Shown here one piece after another: positions 8,125-15,057 of a stretch of 25,108 nucleotides of DNA (position 1 is its first letter; each line of letters opens with the position of its first letter). Source of the DNA: an uncultured Campylobacter sp. GTDB taxonomy: Bacteria > Campylobacterota > Campylobacteria > Campylobacterales > Campylobacteraceae. The notes below the pieces were generated by a model that saw nothing but the letters and a program-made list of their open reading frames with translations, searched no databases and had not been told where the DNA came from. The stretch lies in contig NZ_CALHHX010000185.1 of assembly GCF_938030685.1 (NCBI RefSeq), forward strand, positions 1 to 25,108, read 5' to 3'. A program made the position numbers and the translations under genes.

Positions 8125-8155
8125 AAAGCCCTCCATAAAAGAAATGGAGAGCTTT
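8125..8155 (+). terminator. Intrinsic terminator-like hairpin after the UPF0210 gene
   Basis: AAAGC-c-CTCCAT, loop AAAAGAA, ATGGAG-a-GCTTT: 11 paired bases with one internal mismatch, starting seven bases after the stop. There is no long T run, but the right arm ends in TTT and the next bases are A/T-rich. Confidence 0.6.
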
Positions 8156-8175
8156 AATGGTTAAATTTAACCATT
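8156..8175. repeat. Perfect 20-bp palindrome
   Basis: AATGGTTAAATTTAACCATT is a perfect inverted repeat centred on an AAATTT word, directly abutting the terminator hairpin. It could be a second terminator stem, an operator for the AT-rich genes that follow, or simply a palindrome grown around RAATTY. It ends 22 bases upstream of the -10 box at 8198, which makes an operator role possible. Confidence 0.6.
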
Positions 8176-8197
8176 AGAAAATAGTTTAAATTTGAGT

Positions 8198-8203
8198 TAT
8201 AAT
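8198..8203 (+). promoter_or_regulatory. -10 box (TATAAT) of the AT-rich small-gene pair
   Basis: TATAAT lies about 48 bases upstream of the ATG at 8251, in A/T-rich DNA just downstream of the palindrome at 8156-8175. This arrangement suggests a self-contained promoter for the two small membrane genes. Confidence 0.5.
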
Positions 8204-8250
8204 CTTTTATAAGAACTTAAATTTTCTATAAATAACCAGAAAGGATTTTA

Positions 8251-8364
8251 ATGTCATATGTTCGAACAGGTAGAGTAGATAAGGCGGTAGAAACTTCAAC
8301 TCCAGTATTTTTGTTTATTATATTAGCAATGTTTGCTTTTGCGATTCACCAATTACATTGTTGA
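8251..8364 (+). CDS. 37-residue single-span membrane peptide, unknown
   Basis: A small gene preceded by AGAAAGGA with suitable spacing to the ATG at 8251. It encodes 37 residues: a short polar, basic head (MSYVRTGRVDKAVET), then one hydrophobic span (VFLFIILAMFAFAI) and a HQLHC tail. Its stop TGA at 8362-8364 overlaps the TTG start of the next gene, suggesting coupled translation. DNA here is much richer in A+T than the housekeeping genes around it, hinting at acquisition from elsewhere. I do not recognise the peptide. A small toxin-like or accessory membrane peptide is conceivable but not shown. Confidence 0.55.
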   Translation: MSYVRTGRVDKAVETSTPVFLFIILAMFAFAIHQLHC

Positions 8365-8714
8365 TAGAGCTTTATTTTCAAAATAAACTATTAAAAATAA
8401 GGCATAAAAAAGATATTATATGGGCTTTAAATTCAACATATTCATTTTGGATTCTTATTCTTGGACTATTTGTAATTTGCCTATTCGACCTATTTAATAA
8501 ATATAGGTCAACTATTATACCGTTGATAGTATTAATTTTATTGCTAATTCCACATATAGTCTTATCACTTAAATACAAAAGTAAATTTAATCGGTTTGCT
8601 AGATTAAAAGCAATAAAAAGGAAAATCAAAGCACAAAAGGAAGCCGATATGATTTTAAAGCAACAAAAAGAGGAAGAAAGAATAAAAAGAGAAATTAATA
8701 AAATGAATTGTTAG
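8358..8714 (+). CDS. Small two-span membrane protein with charged C-terminal helix, unknown
   Basis: An open frame of 118 residues beginning with TTG at 8358 (a second TTG follows at 8361), overlapping the stop of the 37-residue peptide. There is no separate ribosome binding site, so translation probably depends on the upstream gene. The protein has a short basic head, two hydrophobic spans (about residues 28-47 and 53-73), then a highly charged Lys/Glu helix of about 45 residues likely to form a coiled coil, ending KMNC. Codon use is strongly A/T-biased compared with neighbours. I do not recognise the family; with the upstream peptide it looks like a compact accessory cassette bounded by hairpins at 8125-8175 and 8714-8749. 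Confidence 0.6.
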   Translation: MLIELYFQNKLLKIRHKKDIIWALNSTYSFWILILGLFVICLFDLFNKYRSTIIPLIVLILLLIPHIVLSLKYKSKFNRFARLKAIKRKIKAQKEADMILKQQKEEERIKREINKMNC

Positions 8715-8749
8715 ATAAAGTCTACTTCAAATTTGGAGTAGAATTTATC
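8714..8749 (+). terminator. Imperfect inverted repeat after the AT-rich gene pair
   Basis: GATAAA-g-TCTACT... pairs with ...AGTAGA-a-TTTATC around an AAATTT-containing loop, with one mismatch and one G-T pair. It begins on the last base of the stop codon. No T run follows, so it is a weak terminator candidate, but it closes the AT-rich cassette. Confidence 0.45.
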
Positions 8750-8795
8750 TGCACTCCCGCATTATTTATTGGTATAGCGCAAATAAGGAGGCAAA

Positions 8796-9373
8796 ATGCA
8801 AGAAAATTTCAAAAGCCCCGGCAGCGGTTTGGGCGGTTTGGGCAGCATGGGCGGAGGCTTCGGCGGTATGCGAAACCCCTTCAATCGCGACAAGCTCGCA
8901 GACGCAAGACGCTTCGGCATCATATCGGCGGCGCTTATGCTGATTTCTGCGCTTACGGAGCACCTACCGGGCGGCGAGGGGCTATTTAGCATCAGGGCGT
9001 GCCTGGGCTGGGCTCGCTCATCCTTCTTTACCGCGCGGCGAAAGGTATCTCCGAGCTTGCGGGCAGTGATACCGTCTCCAACGTCAAATTTATAATTATC
9101 ACCGCGATTGCCTATGCGGTTGCTTCGATATTGCAAAACCGCGCCTTTACGATTATCGGCGCGCTGGCGGTTCTGTTTTTCATAGCTAGGCTCTATTACG
9201 GGCTGTATAAAGACACGCAAAACGCGCTATTTCTGATCGCCGTGGGGGTTTCGTTCGCGGGCGGCATACTGTCCGTCATCTCGGGCGACGGCTCGCGCAT
9301 ATCTGTGCTGATGGATTTTGCGGCGCCTGCGGCGTTTTTGTTCGCGTGGCTTCGGACGGAAAAGATCGCTTAG
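8796..9373 (+). pseudogene. Membrane protein gene broken by a 5-bp tandem duplication
   Basis: A strong AAGGAGG precedes the ATG at 8796. The first frame gives a Gly-rich head (GSGLGGLGSMGGGFGG), a hydrophobic span and then, after about residue 67, an unrelated tail to 9095. A second frame from about 8999 to 9373 gives a continuous hydrophobic protein beginning LGSLILLYRAAKG, with about three more spans and ending WLRTEKIA. The junction carries CTGGGCTGGG at 9003-9012. With a single CTGGG the two frames join as RACLGSLILLY, giving one protein of about 190 residues with four or five spans. The second frame has no ribosome binding site of its own. I call it one disrupted gene; reversible slippage or a sequencing error is possible. 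The family is not recognised. Confidence 0.7.
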
Positions 9374-9499
9374 CGCTTTTGCGTCTGCCAGCCTAAGAAG
9401 CGAGCCAAATTCTTTCGGCGCGGATTAAATACAGCGCGCAAAAACGGGCGTAGCGTCAAAATTTTAAAAGATGACGCGAAAATATGAGGCGGAAATAAA

Positions 9500-9952
9500 A
9501 TGCAAAAAATGGCTTGGAAATTTGGCGAGCTTGAAAAAGTTGCAACGGACGAGGGCTTCATTTGGTACGCGGAGCTGGAGTTAAAAAGCGAAAGCTTCGG
9601 TGAGGTGCCGTTTTGCCTCGTGTCTGCAGATACGGCGGATGTGGATGACGAGACGATCTTGCTCGCGCAGCGCATCGCCCGAGATATCGATCGGTACGTA
9701 AAAGACGCCCTTGCCTTCCTGCGAGACGAGCTTAGACGCGAGTATCGTTTGGGCGAGGATGAGCTTAGGCTGCTTGACGTGCCCGTTTGCGATCTGCCGT
9801 TTGGGCTCCCGCAATGCACGTTTTACGCGCGCGATACGCAGTGGTTGATGAGATTTGCTGAGGGCGCGCTTGATATTTGCGATCCTTTCGGCATCGGGGT
9901 GATTTTTGAGGGCGAAAGACCGCTGCGCGTGGAAAATTTAGAGTTTTGCTAG
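9500..9952 (+). CDS. Small soluble protein of unknown function (possibly DUF2004/DUF6985-like)
   Basis: A 150-residue acidic, soluble protein with no membrane span or signal peptide. It starts at ATG 9500 after GAGG and has the layout of small bacterial DUF2004/DUF6985-type proteins: an opening LEKVATDEGFIWYAELEL strand pair, a central helical segment rich in Arg/Asp/Glu, and a C-terminal DICDPFGIGVIFEGERPLRVEN strand segment. Such proteins often sit among accessory genes and some are thought to be immunity or tolerance proteins, but that is only a resemblance here. It lies between two disrupted membrane genes, in a patch whose flanking DNA is partly duplicated at 11207-11380. The frame is intact. 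Confidence 0.7.
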   Translation: MQKMAWKFGELEKVATDEGFIWYAELELKSESFGEVPFCLVSADTADVDDETILLAQRIARDIDRYVKDALAFLRDELRREYRLGEDELRLLDVPVCDLPFGLPQCTFYARDTQWLMRFAEGALDICDPFGIGVIFEGERPLRVENLEFC

Positions 9953-10100
9953 CTGCGGTAAAATGCTAAATTTAAAGGCGGACGGGAATTTTAATGTTTT
10001 GCCGAGTTTAAAATTTTTCGGCTCTTCGCGAATATAACGCGGTAAATTTTAAAATTTAACCGCAAGGTGCGGCATCAAAAAGACGCGGCGCCGAATTCAA

Positions 10101-10106
10101 TATAAT
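10101..10106 (+). promoter_or_regulatory. -10 box (TATAAT) upstream of the duplicated membrane gene
   Basis: TATAAT lies 33 bases before a GTG start at 10140 that is preceded by AAAAGGAGAG. Upstream, 10039-10063 holds an inverted repeat (GCGGT-AAATTTTAAAATTT-AACCGC, one bulge) and 10060-10072 a small GC hairpin (CCGCA-AGG-TGCGG), either of which could terminate the preceding gene. Confidence 0.5.
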
Positions 10107-10139
10107 CTCTAAAATTTAAACGCTTAAAAGGAGAGAGCC

Positions 10140-11188
10140 GTGAGCGAAAAATTTCAAGCCGAGATGAAAGAGCTAGACGAAAAATTCGCCGCAATACCGG
10201 AGAATTTAAAGAAGCGATACGACAAACATAGGCTAATTAGGTGCTCTAGTATGGTATTTTAGCGCTTTTGTTCGGCATTGCATCGGTAGTTTCGCGACTT
10301 ATTTCCTACGTGGATATTCAGATGCCCGAGCCCTTTTTGTTTTGTGTGGCGGTAGTTTTATCCATTTGCTTGACGGCATTTTGTTTAAAGTGTTACAAGA
10401 CAAAAAAATACAGCAACTTTTTCATAAAAAATCAAGATGCCAGTTTGATGATTTTTACTTTTGAGAATACGGCTAGCTTAGTCTTGATTTTATTTCCCAC
10501 TTTGCTATTTCTATCTTCGGCAATGGGAGGTTCGCGAGATGAATTAAGCGGCGCCGGCACTTTATACGGAATCTTTATAGCTCCGATTTGCATATTAGTT
10601 TTTCTTTTATGCTATTTTTATAATAAAGGCTCATATACTCCAAGGATCCATATCTGCGGCTCTCAAACGAAGCTTGATTTGTCGGTGCGAGAAGTCGAAT
10701 TTAAAGAGGATGAACTAAACGAGAAATTTGCCAATATTCCAAAAAATTTAAAAAGGCGATATGACATACATAGATTAATTAGGCGTGCGAGCGCAATATT
10801 TTTGGCGTTTTTATTTATCATTGTCACATTTGCGAGCGCTATTGCTACATTGCGTGGCGTTGTTATTGTTTTAGTAATGTTATTTTCGTCCATTCTATTA
10901 ACTATAGGTTATTTAAAAAGTAATTCTATGAAAGGATATAGCAAGCTTTTCATAAAAAATCAGCGAATTTCTTTAGTGGTTTTTACTATTGAAAATTTAG
11001 CTAGCGCGGCTTTGATTTTGCATCCGCTAGCGCTCATAATAGTGGCATTGATCGCTAAAAATAATGAGAGGATAATAGACTTGCTTTTAAGTGGCTCGAA
11101 TATATTGTCTGTTTGCTTGATCGTTTTCGCAGCGTGCTATTTTTTCAACCGAAGCACATATATTCCAAAAAACGATAAATTCTGCTAA
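10140..11188 (+). pseudogene. Internally duplicated membrane protein gene with a one-base frameshift
   Basis: AAAAGGAGAG precedes GTG at 10140, opening a frame of 40 residues (VSEKFQAEMKELDEKFAAIP...) that stops at 10260. From 10259 another frame runs to 11188. Inserting one T into the TTTT at 10257-10260 joins them as MVFLALLFGIA, giving about 349 residues. The restored protein is a tandem duplication. Unit 1 starts with DEKFAAIPENLKKRYDKHRL; unit 2, about 180 codons later, has NEKFANIPKNLKRRYDIHRL. In both, hydrophobic spans follow, with a conserved Y-S-x-x-F-I-K-N-Q segment before the third span and a C-terminal CYF(Y/F)N(K/R)(G/S) motif. Each unit has a charged head and about four spans. 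The later frame could start at TTG 10268 but lacks a ribosome binding site. I do not recognise the family. Phase-variable, decayed or sequencing error are all open. Confidence 0.68.
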
Positions 11189-11206
11189 ATTTAAACGGGA
11201 TTAGAG

Positions 11207-11291
11207 CTCGCGAATATTCTTGCTGATGGATTTTGTGGTGCCCGCGGCTGTTCTTATTCGCGTGGTTTCGGACGGAAAAAATTGCTTAGAA
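11207..11291 (+). pseudogene. Decayed copy of the 3' end of the membrane gene at 8796-9373
   Basis: This stretch aligns closely with 9290-9373, the end of the disrupted membrane gene: both have CTGATGGATTTTG, a GCGGC block, TTCGCGTGG and TTCGGACGGAAAA followed by the stop region. A one-base length difference shifts the frame, so it cannot encode the same tail. Similarity continues past the gene end (about 9374-9470 against 11292-11380, for instance TTCGGCGCGGA), so a segment of roughly 170 bases was duplicated. No upstream part of the gene is present, so this is a remnant and not expressed as protein. Confidence 0.75.
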
Positions 11292-11469
11292 TCTTACGGA
11301 TGTTTACGTAAGAAATTGGGCGAAATTCCGCTTCGGCGCGGAATTTAAGCATAGCGCGACAAACGCGTAAAGATGGCTGTAAATATGGACGCACGGAAAA
11401 GCAATAAAAGTCGCAAGATGCAAAGATGGGCACGGAGCGCGTTGCGGAATATAGGCGCGAGCTGCTGTG

Positions 11470-11560
11470 AATTTCACATTGTGTTACGCGCGCAAATTTC
11501 ACGCTCCGCCTGATAAAATTTAACGCTCAAATTTCACGACAAAATTTCACGGCGCTTTTA
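11470..11560. repeat. Short GTGAAATTY-type repeat cluster downstream of uvrB
   Basis: Between the remnant and uvrB, AAATTT/AAATTC words (all RAATTY) recur about five times in 90 bases; on the minus strand three are preceded by CGTG (CGTGAAATTT). They lie immediately downstream of the uvrB stop. No terminator-quality hairpin is seen, and the 11254-11502 open frame on the minus strand has no support as a gene. Confidence 0.5.
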
Positions 11561-11571
11561 AGCCTTGCGAT

Positions 11572-13548
11572 TTACAACTTCCTAAGCTTCGCGATCTCAT
11601 CGCGCAGCGCAGCAGCCTTTTCAAACTCCAGCGCCGCCGCGGCATCGAGCATCTGTTTGCGAAGCTCCTTTACGATCTTGGCGCGCTCGGCGGCTGGCAT
11701 CTTCTCTAAATTGGCACCCTTTCTTAAAATTTCGGTGCCGTCCTCGATCTTTAGGCTCTCTTCGATATTGCGGCTTGCAGAATGCGGGGTTATGCCGTGG
11801 GCGCGGTTGTATTCATCTTGAAATTTACGGCGCTTTTGGGTGATGTCGATCGCCTCTTGCATCGAAGCGGTGATCTTTTTGCAAAACATCACGACCTGCC
11901 CGTTCACGTTTCGCGCGGCTCGCCCCATCGTCTGAATGAGGCTGGTGCGCGAGCGCAAAAAGCCCTCTTTATCGGCATCCATGATCGCGATAAGGCTTAC
12001 TTCGGGCAGATCGAGCCCCTCGCGGAGCAGATTTATACCGATTAGCATATCGTATTCGCCGCTGCGAAGGCCGCGGATAAGCTCGTTGCGCTCGATCGCA
12101 TCGATGTCCGAGTGCATATATTTGACCTTAAGCCCAAGCTCCAGATAGTATTTGCTCAGCTCCTCCGCCATCTTTTTGGTTAGCACGGTTACTAAGATCC
12201 GCTCGCCGCGAGCGATGACCTCCTTTGCCATATCGTGTAAAATTTCGACCTGGTTGTCGCTGTCTTTTAAAATAATTTGCGGATCGAGCAGTCCCGTCGG
12301 GCGCAGTATCTGCTCATATACGGCTCCGCGGCTAAGACCAAGCTCGTAATCATTTGGCGTTGCGGAGACGAATAGAAATTTAGCCTTTTTATTGATAAAC
12401 TCATCAAACATCAGTGGGCGGTTATCAAGTGCGCTAGGCAGACGGAAGCCGTACTGCACGAGCGTTTCTTTGCGGCTGCGATCTCCTGCGAACATCCCGC
12501 GAAACTGCGGCAAGCTCACGTGGCTTTCATCGACGATGACGAGATAGTCCTTGCCCTTGCTCTCGTAGTAATCAAAGAGCGAATAGGGCGTCTCGCCCGG
12601 CTTTTGGCCGGTCAGATAGCGCGCGTAGTTTTCGATCCCCTTGCACATCCCCGTAGCGCCCAGCATCTCAAGGTCAAATTCCACTCGCCCTTTCAGTCGC
12701 TGCGCCTCTACGAGCTTGCCCGCGTCCTCAAAAAATTTCAGTCTCTGCTCAAGCTCATCCTCAATCCCTTTGATCGTCGATTTTAGGCGCTGCTCGCCCA
12801 CGATGAACTGGCTCGTCGGGTAGAGAATAAATTTTTTGACGCTTTGCGTCTTTTTGTTTTCCAGCACGTCCAGATGATACATCGCCTCTATCTCGTCGCC
12901 GAAAAACTCGATCCTAAAAGCCTCGTCGTTAAAATATGCGGGGTAGATGTCGATCACGTCGCCGTTTACGCGAAAATTCCCGCGATCAAAAAAGTCGTCG
13001 TTGCGTTTGTAGCCCATATCGACGAGCTTGCGAAGCAAAAATTTAGTGCTAAATTTTGATCCGATCTCAAAAAACAGCACCATGCCTTTGTATTCGGCGG
13101 GATCGCCCAGGCCGTAGTTTGCCGAAACCGACGCCACGGTGATGACGTCATCAAAGCTCAGCAGGCTCGCAGTGGCACTTAGCCGCAAGCGCTCGAGCTC
13201 TTGGTTTACGTCGCTGTCTTTTTCGATGAAAAGATCCTGCCTAGGGATGTAAGCCTCGGGCTGATAATAATCGTAGTAGCTGATGAAGTACTCGACGTGA
13301 TTTTGTGGAAAAAAGCCCTTAAATTCGCTATAAAGCTGCGCTGCGAGAGATTTATTATGCGTCATTACGAGTGCCGGAATTCCAAGCCTCTTAATAATAT
13401 TTGCCATGGTAAATGTTTTACCCGAGCCGGTAACTCCGAGAAGGGTTTGGTATTTGTTGCCGCTTTGAAAGCCTGCGACGATGCCTTCGATCGCTTTTTC
13501 TTGATCCTCGCTCGGAGAGAATTTGCTCTCGATTTTAAAATTTTGCAA
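11572..13548 (-). CDS. uvrB: Excinuclease ABC subunit B
   Basis: A 658-residue DNA-damage recognition helicase of nucleotide excision repair, which works with UvrA and UvrC. Visible are the Walker A GVTGSGKT at residues 38-45, the beta-hairpin region YYDYYQPEAYIP that inserts between DNA strands, the DESH Walker B box, NLLREGLDLPEV, the helicase motif QTMGRAARN, and the C-terminal UVR domain (ALEFEKAAALRDEI) that contacts UvrC. The length is normal. The start is TTG at 13548 with AAGGA about six bases upstream; no ATG fits better. The gene is divergent from a set of three small genes starting at 13618, a neighbourhood shared with C. jejuni (Cj0680c-0683), with only 69 bases between. Confidence 0.97.
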   Translation of the reverse strand: MQNFKIESKFSPSEDQEKAIEGIVAGFQSGNKYQTLLGVTGSGKTFTMANIIKRLGIPALVMTHNKSLAAQLYSEFKGFFPQNHVEYFISYYDYYQPEAYIPRQDLFIEKDSDVNQELERLRLSATASLLSFDDVITVASVSANYGLGDPAEYKGMVLFFEIGSKFSTKFLLRKLVDMGYKRNDDFFDRGNFRVNGDVIDIYPAYFNDEAFRIEFFGDEIEAMYHLDVLENKKTQSVKKFILYPTSQFIVGEQRLKSTIKGIEDELEQRLKFFEDAGKLVEAQRLKGRVEFDLEMLGATGMCKGIENYARYLTGQKPGETPYSLFDYYESKGKDYLVIVDESHVSLPQFRGMFAGDRSRKETLVQYGFRLPSALDNRPLMFDEFINKKAKFLFVSATPNDYELGLSRGAVYEQILRPTGLLDPQIILKDSDNQVEILHDMAKEVIARGERILVTVLTKKMAEELSKYYLELGLKVKYMHSDIDAIERNELIRGLRSGEYDMLIGINLLREGLDLPEVSLIAIMDADKEGFLRSRTSLIQTMGRAARNVNGQVVMFCKKITASMQEAIDITQKRRKFQDEYNRAHGITPHSASRNIEESLKIEDGTEILRKGANLEKMPAAERAKIVKELRKQMLDAAAALEFEKAAALRDEIAKLRKL

Positions 13549-13617
13549 AATTTTTCCTTTTTTAAAGCCAAAATTGGGTAATATTTTTATTTAAATTATA
13601 TCAGAAAAGGCGAAATA

Positions 13618-13878
13618 ATGGAATCAATCTTTGACGAAGAGAAAAAGGTCGAGGGCTTAAGCAATAAAGTAGCTGAGCTGATTAGACGATACACCGAGGC
13701 TAGGGACGAAAACGAAAAGCTACGCACCGAACTAGCGACGGTCAAGGCGCAAAACGAGGCTTTGGGAATGCAGCTTGGCACGCTTGAAAACGATCTGGCG
13801 TATCGCAAGATGAGTGATGAGGATCTAAGCAAGCAGATCGACGATATTTTGGCAGGCGATAATTTAGGCGAGAAATGA
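13618..13878 (+). CDS. Small coiled-coil protein (Cj0681-like), unknown role
   Basis: An 86-residue, highly charged helical protein with leucines spaced for a coiled coil across about residues 12-60 (VAELIRRYTEARDENEKLRTE), then a short acidic tail. ZapB-like division proteins have a similar appearance, but there is nothing diagnostic. AAAAGG precedes the ATG. The stop overlaps the next start as ATGA, so the two are coupled. Position beside uvrB matches a small conserved gene in C. jejuni (from memory of gene order). The 69-base gap shared with uvrB must hold both promoters. Confidence 0.8.
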   Translation: MESIFDEEKKVEGLSNKVAELIRRYTEARDENEKLRTELATVKAQNEALGMQLGTLENDLAYRKMSDEDLSKQIDDILAGDNLGEK

Positions 13879-14111
13879 AAGAAATTTCGGTTCAGCTTAC
13901 GAGTAAGTCTTTGACGAAAAAATACGCGATAAGCCTGGATGATGACTTTGCAAAGGTCTTCGGCAGAGACTGGCGGATTTTAACTCGTGGCAGCGATCAT
14001 CTGGATGCGGGCGAACTACTTGAAGCCTATATCCAAAAAAGCTATGAAAATTTCATGCTTAATAAAAAAATAGATGCCTTGGTAAAGGACATCGACGAAG
14101 GAGTAAAATGA
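13875..14111 (+). CDS. Small soluble protein next to uvrB (Cj0682-like), unknown
   Basis: A 78-residue protein starting at the ATGA overlap with the preceding coiled-coil gene. Two beta-strand-like segments (KEISVQLTSKS and KKYAISLDDDF) are followed by helices containing DAGELLEAYIQKSYENFML. It has no membrane span, Cys or recognisable catalytic motif. Tight overlap at both ends (ATGA upstream, AATGATG downstream) indicates a three-gene operon, so a shared function is likely with the coiled-coil protein and the membrane-anchored protein that follows. The family is not recognised. Confidence 0.78.
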   Translation: MKEISVQLTSKSLTKKYAISLDDDFAKVFGRDWRILTRGSDHLDAGELLEAYIQKSYENFMLNKKIDALVKDIDEGVK

Positions 14112-14575
14112 TGAAAATGAGAAAAGGTGCGGCAGTGGGCGGCGGCGTAAGCGGGATAATATTTTTAGCTATTATAATCTTCGTGATAGTAAAAATAATA
14201 TATCCTAAATTAAGCGGTGCTAAGGATGAGGTTTTAGTAAAAGCTTATGCAGTCGAGCTTGAAGGCGTATTTAAAGATATACAACGCGACTACTTAAATC
14301 AAGGAAATTTTCGCGAGCTAAAGAGCATGACGGGCTCCAGACAGTTTAGTGATAGTGATCTAGAAAAAACCGTCACTTTAAATCAATCCTTTGATTACGG
14401 AGTAGGACCGAAGTTAAAAAACGATATGATCTTTTGCGCGACGATCACCTTGCGTCAAGATAGTGATGGATATTTTTTCGAGACCTCGAATATCAACCGC
14501 AACAGGGAGCGATGCGAAGCATTTCATAAAGATACGACTTATATGAAGTTAAATGGCTTTAGAATAGGCAAATAA
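14108..14575 (+). CDS. Membrane-anchored periplasmic protein (Cj0683-like), unknown
   Basis: 155 residues with a basic head (MMKMRKGAAVGGG), one long hydrophobic span (about residues 14-33, IIFLAIIIFVIVKIIYP) and a periplasmic domain with two cysteines that could form a disulfide. The single N-terminal anchor and soluble C-terminal domain resemble pseudopilin-like architecture, but there is no prepilin peptidase motif. GAAGGAG serves either of two tandem ATGs (14108, 14111); the overlap with the previous stop favours coupling. It is the last gene of the small operon divergent from uvrB. A role in transformation or in the envelope is conceivable but not demonstrated. Confidence 0.8.
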   Translation: MMKMRKGAAVGGGVSGIIFLAIIIFVIVKIIYPKLSGAKDEVLVKAYAVELEGVFKDIQRDYLNQGNFRELKSMTGSRQFSDSDLEKTVTLNQSFDYGVGPKLKNDMIFCATITLRQDSDGYFFETSNINRNRERCEAFHKDTTYMKLNGFRIGK

Positions 14576-15057
14576 TTTTTAAAATTTAATCGCGCGACTG
14601 CTATGGATTCGTAAAGCGTCCGTGTAGCAAAAGCGCGATAGTGCTAGTGAAGTGCAATAAGCTGTCATTGGCTCGCACCTCGTGCCAAAAGCATGCTAAG
14701 ATCTCAAGAATTCATCTTTATAGACATTTTTTAAAATTTAGCTTTAAAATTGGCATTTTTACATTTATATTGACAGCTTATCGGCTAAATTTTAATCATA
14801 TTTTAGTTTGTAATTCATATCGGTCGTGATTTATGCTATTGCGGTTAAATTTATGAGATGGGTGCTTTGAAGCTATGCCCCTCGCATGGCGCGGCGATGT
14901 GAGCTGTGGCTGGATCTGCGAAAAGCGCCTTATAAAACAAGCGTATTAAGGCAAAATATCAAGATTATCTTAAATTTATTGAAATTCGCACCCCGAAAAC
15001 GCGCGAAATTTTATCGGTGCGGGCTTGGGCGTGAGTTTTAAAATCTCTCATAGAATT
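14576..15057. other. Intergenic region between convergent genes
   Basis: About 480 bases between the membrane-anchored protein gene (plus) and the hydrolase gene (minus). A 62-residue open frame at 14641-14829 lacks a ribosome binding site and domain. I count about nine RAATTY words. A stretch near 14890-14930 (GTGAGCTGTGGCTGGATCTGCGAAAAGC) loosely resembles 24905-24935 (GTGGAGCTTATCTGCGAAAGCC), suggesting an old dispersed repeat. A six-base GC stem (CGCACC/GGTGCG) with a long loop near 14987-15022 may act as a weak terminator. No RNA gene was found. Confidence 0.5.

Noticed and set aside
8999..9373. Independent gene starting at GTG 8999
   Set aside because: No ribosome binding site; continuity of membrane spans and the 5-bp duplication favour a single frameshifted gene from 8796.
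11254..11502. 82-residue minus-strand frame downstream of uvrB
   Set aside because: Overlaps the duplicated remnant and has no start signal.
14641..14829. 62-residue gene after the uvrB-linked trio
   Set aside because: No ribosome binding site and no recognisable features; overlaps A/T-rich repeat DNA.
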